Of a DNA stretch of 64,000 bases, positions 62,146-64,000 are shown piece after piece. A program made the translations under genes and the position numbers. Location of the stretch: positions 93,063-157,062 of the forward strand of contig CAYWVR010000001.1 of the NCBI GenBank assembly GCA_964461715.1, given 5' to 3'. Numbering within the stretch: position 1 is the first letter of the stretch; the number at the start of each line of letters is the position of its first letter. Under the pieces are notes generated by a model. That model ran no database searches. It was not told where the DNA came from and saw nothing but the letters and a program-made list of their open reading frames with translations. Origin of the DNA: CAYWVR01 sp964461715. GTDB lineage: Bacteria; Planctomycetota; Phycisphaerae; FEN-1346.

Positions 62146-64000
62146 ATGGTCCTGAAGAGTCAAATCCACCGCGAGTACGGTCTGAACGACGCCGACATCG
62201 AACAGCAACTGGAGGCGGTCCTCGGGGCCGCCGAGCAGCCCGACGACCTCGAGAAGCTCTACGAGGACTCGGTCAAGAACTTCGAGGTCGGGTCCGTCAT
62301 CCAGGGCCGCGTCGTCCGTATCGTCGGCGACGAAGCCATCATCGACGTGGGCTTCAAGAGCGAGGGCTCCGTCCCGCTGGACGAGTTCGACGCGCCCGAC
62401 GAGGTCGACGTCGACACGAAAGTCGACGTGTTGCTGGAGGACGTCGAGGACGAGAGCGGCCTGGTGATCCTGTCGAAGCGCAAGGCCGACCGGATCAAGG
62501 GCTGGGAGCGGGTCCTCTCGAACCACGTCGAGGGCGACGTCGTCACCGGGCGCGTCAGCCGCAAGATCAAGGGCGGCCTGCTCGTGGACATCGGCGTGCC
62601 GGTGTTCCTGCCGGCCAGCCAGGTGGACATCCGCCGCCCGCCGGACGTCTCCGCCTACATCGGGCAGGAGATCGAGTGCAAGATTCTGAAGATCGACGCC
62701 GACCGCCGTAACATCGTCGTCTCCCGCCGCAAACTCATCGAGGAGCAGCGCGAGGAGGCCAAGCGCAAGCTCCTGACGCACATGCGTGTCGGCCAGATGT
62801 ACTCCGGCGTCGTCAAGAACATCGCCGACTTCGGCGCGTTCGTCGACCTCGGGGGCATCGACGGCCTCCTGCACATCACCGACATGGCCTGGGGCCGCGT
62901 CGGCCACCCGAGCGAGGCCGTCTCCATCGATGACAAGATCGACATCAAGATTCTCTCGATCGACCGCGAGAAAGAGAAGGTGGCCCTCGGCCTGAAGCAG
63001 AAGACCCCCTCGCCCTGGCACAACATCGAGGCCCGCTATCCCATCGGCTCGAAGGTCTCCGGCGACGCCGTCAACATCACCCCCTACGGCGCCTTCGTCA
63101 AGCTCGAAGAGGGCATCGAGGGGCTCGTCCACGTCAGCGAGATGTCCTGGACCAAGCGCATCAACCACCCGTCGGAGGTCGTCAACGTCGGCGAGGAGGT
63201 CGAGGTTGTCGTCCTCGCCATCGACAAGGCCAAGCAGGAGATCAGCCTCGGCATGAAGCAGACCGAGGTCAATCCCTGGACCCTCGTCAAGGAGAAGTAT
63301 CCCATCGGGACGGTCATCGAGGGCACGGTCCAGAACCTCGCCAACTACGGCGCCTTCGTCGAGATCGAGGAGGGCATCGACGGCCTCCTGCATGTCACAG
63401 ACATGAGCTGGACCCAGAAGGTCGGCCATCCGTCCGAGGTGCTCGAAAAGGGCCAGAAGATCAAGTGCGCCATCCTCAGCGTCGACCAGGACAAGAAGCG
63501 CGTCGCCCTGGGCATGAAGCAACTCGAAGAGGACCCCTGGGAACGCCACATCCCCGAGAAGTACGTCCCCGGGGCCATCGTCAAGGGCACCGTCACCAAG
63601 GTCACCAACTTCGGCGTCTTCGTCGAGCTGGAGGAGGGCCTCGAGGGGCTCCTGCACGTCTCGGAACTCGCGGAGCACAAGGTTGAGAACCCCGAGGAGG
63701 TCGTCCAGCCGGGCGAGGAGCTCGAAGTCAAGGTCCTTCGCGTCGATACCGACGAGCGGAAGATCGGCCTGAGCCTGAAGCGCGTCCAGTGGGCTGCCGA
63801 GGAAGAGGGCGCCGCCGAGGCGCCGGAGGCCGGGGCCGAGGGGCGGCCCGCCCGCCTGGGCGGCATCGACCACCCGGAGGAGGGGGCCGAAGCTGCCGCC
63901 GGCACCACTCTCTTCGGCCAGAGCCTGCCCTCCACGCAGCCCGCGGAGGCCGAAGCGCCCGCCGAGGAGGAAGTGGAGACCGAGGAGGAGCCTGCGGCCG
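62146..64000 (+). CDS. rpsA: 30S ribosomal protein S1, 3' end outside window
   Basis: 618 codons are present and the frame is open at the window end. Six S1/OB-fold repeats: about 43-115 (GSVIQGRVVRIVGDEAIIDV), 127-200 (GDVVTGRVSRKIKGGLLVDI), 213-280 (GQMYSGVVKNIADFGAFVDL), 300-370 (GSKVSGDAVNITPYGAFVKL), 385-455 (GTVIEGTVQNLANYGAFVEI) and 470-545 (GAIVKGTVTKVTNFGVFVEL). An acidic Glu/Ala-rich tail follows from about 550. It helps recruit mRNA to the 30S subunit. GGGAAAG lies upstream of ATG 62146 at about 6 nt. Confidence 0.95.
   Translation, partial: MVLKSQIHREYGLNDADIEQQLEAVLGAAEQPDDLEKLYEDSVKNFEVGSVIQGRVVRIVGDEAIIDVGFKSEGSVPLDEFDAPDEVDVDTKVDVLLEDVEDESGLVILSKRKADRIKGWERVLSNHVEGDVVTGRVSRKIKGGLLVDIGVPVFLPASQVDIRRPPDVSAYIGQEIECKILKIDADRRNIVVSRRKLIEEQREEAKRKLLTHMRVGQMYSGVVKNIADFGAFVDLGGIDGLLHITDMAWGRVGHPSEAVSIDDKIDIKILSIDREKEKVALGLKQKTPSPWHNIEARYPIGSKVSGDAVNITPYGAFVKLEEGIEGLVHVSEMSWTKRINHPSEVVNVGEEVEVVVLAIDKAKQEISLGMKQTEVNPWTLVKEKYPIGTVIEGTVQNLANYGAFVEIEEGIDGLLHVTDMSWTQKVGHPSEVLEKGQKIKCAILSVDQDKKRVALGMKQLEEDPWERHIPEKYVPGAIVKGTVTKVTNFGVFVELEEGLEGLLHVSELAEHKVENPEEVVQPGEELEVKVLRVDTDERKIGLSLKRVQWAAEEEGAAEAPEAGAEGRPARLGGIDHPEEGAEAAAGTTLFGQSLPSTQPAEAEAPAEEEVETEEEPAA

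Overview
The window is about 70% GC, densely packed, and reads as a chromosomal segment of an uncultured Planctomycetota-like bacterium. That placement is an inference from gene content: uroporphyrinogen-decarboxylase-family proteins without a heme context, DUF362 ferredoxin, DUF4432 epimerase-like protein, Gfo/Idh oxidoreductase, kinesin-light-chain TPR protein, a GH29 fucosidase and many secreted TPR proteins. Codon use is strongly G/C-ending, so long antisense open frames occur everywhere. About 46 intact or window-truncated genes and one tentative micro-ORF are supported, plus six decayed gene remnants. No tRNA, rRNA, IS element, prophage or CRISPR array was seen.

Layout. 1-6169 (minus): three secreted TPR-type proteins and a UroD-family protein. 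6253-12401: YjbQ, an AraC/XylR remnant, a D-2-hydroxyacid dehydrogenase, then a translationally coupled sugar isomerase and 1108-residue secreted propeller protein. 12437-18929 (minus): an ABC-F ATPase, a 16-repeat TPR protein and a DUF362 ferredoxin, separated by spacers that hold methyltransferase, GFA and GDSL-hydrolase remnants. 18962-23694 (minus): alpha-L-fucosidase, AroD-AroE fusion, ribosomal protein S20, a TPR protein. 23876-28261 (plus): def-fmt-DUF116-rsmB and a CDF cation transporter. 28304-34776: small membrane proteins, surE, a class-V aminotransferase plus serA (likely serine synthesis), and a pseudo-5'-nucleotidase/tetraheme cytochrome lipoprotein overlapping serA. 34972-40325: M48 protease running into a frameshifted XRE/S24 repressor, an ECF sigma/anti-sigma pair, a metallophosphoesterase lipoprotein, an XRE-cupin regulator. 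40351-47231 (minus): AddB-like and AddA-like recombination nucleases. 47357-52028: a kinase-like/membrane/PgpA fusion facing pgsA-rimO. 52048-58815: a Tat-exported protein, a flavodoxin-fold micro-remnant, pyrK-pyrD, then Gfo/Idh, DUF4432 and an LPP20-repeat protein. 58823-64000: a UbiA prenyltransferase, and cmk-plsC-ispH-rpsA running off the window end.

How the genes fit together. Several operons are held together by ATGA/GTGA stop-start overlaps: isomerase-propeller, fmt-DUF116, serA-cytochrome, addB-addA, rimO-pgsA, pyrK-pyrD, DUF4432-LPP20 and cmk-plsC. Phosphatidylglycerol synthesis (PgsA and a PgpA-bearing fusion) sits in one convergent pair. N-formyl-Met handling and rRNA methylation share one operon. 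A recurrent near-consensus sigma-70 promoter (TTGNNN-N15-18-TATAAT) precedes def, the aminotransferase and pyrK, and TATAAT alone precedes the ECF sigma gene, the phosphoesterase and cmk.

The points most worth follow-up are the kinase-PgpA fusion beside pgsA, the degenerate nucleotidase/tetraheme lipoprotein, the frameshifted repressor overlapped antisense by the M48 protease, the Fe-S-type cysteines in AddA as well as AddB, and the G10 tract at the end of def that would join Def to Fmt if one G were added.
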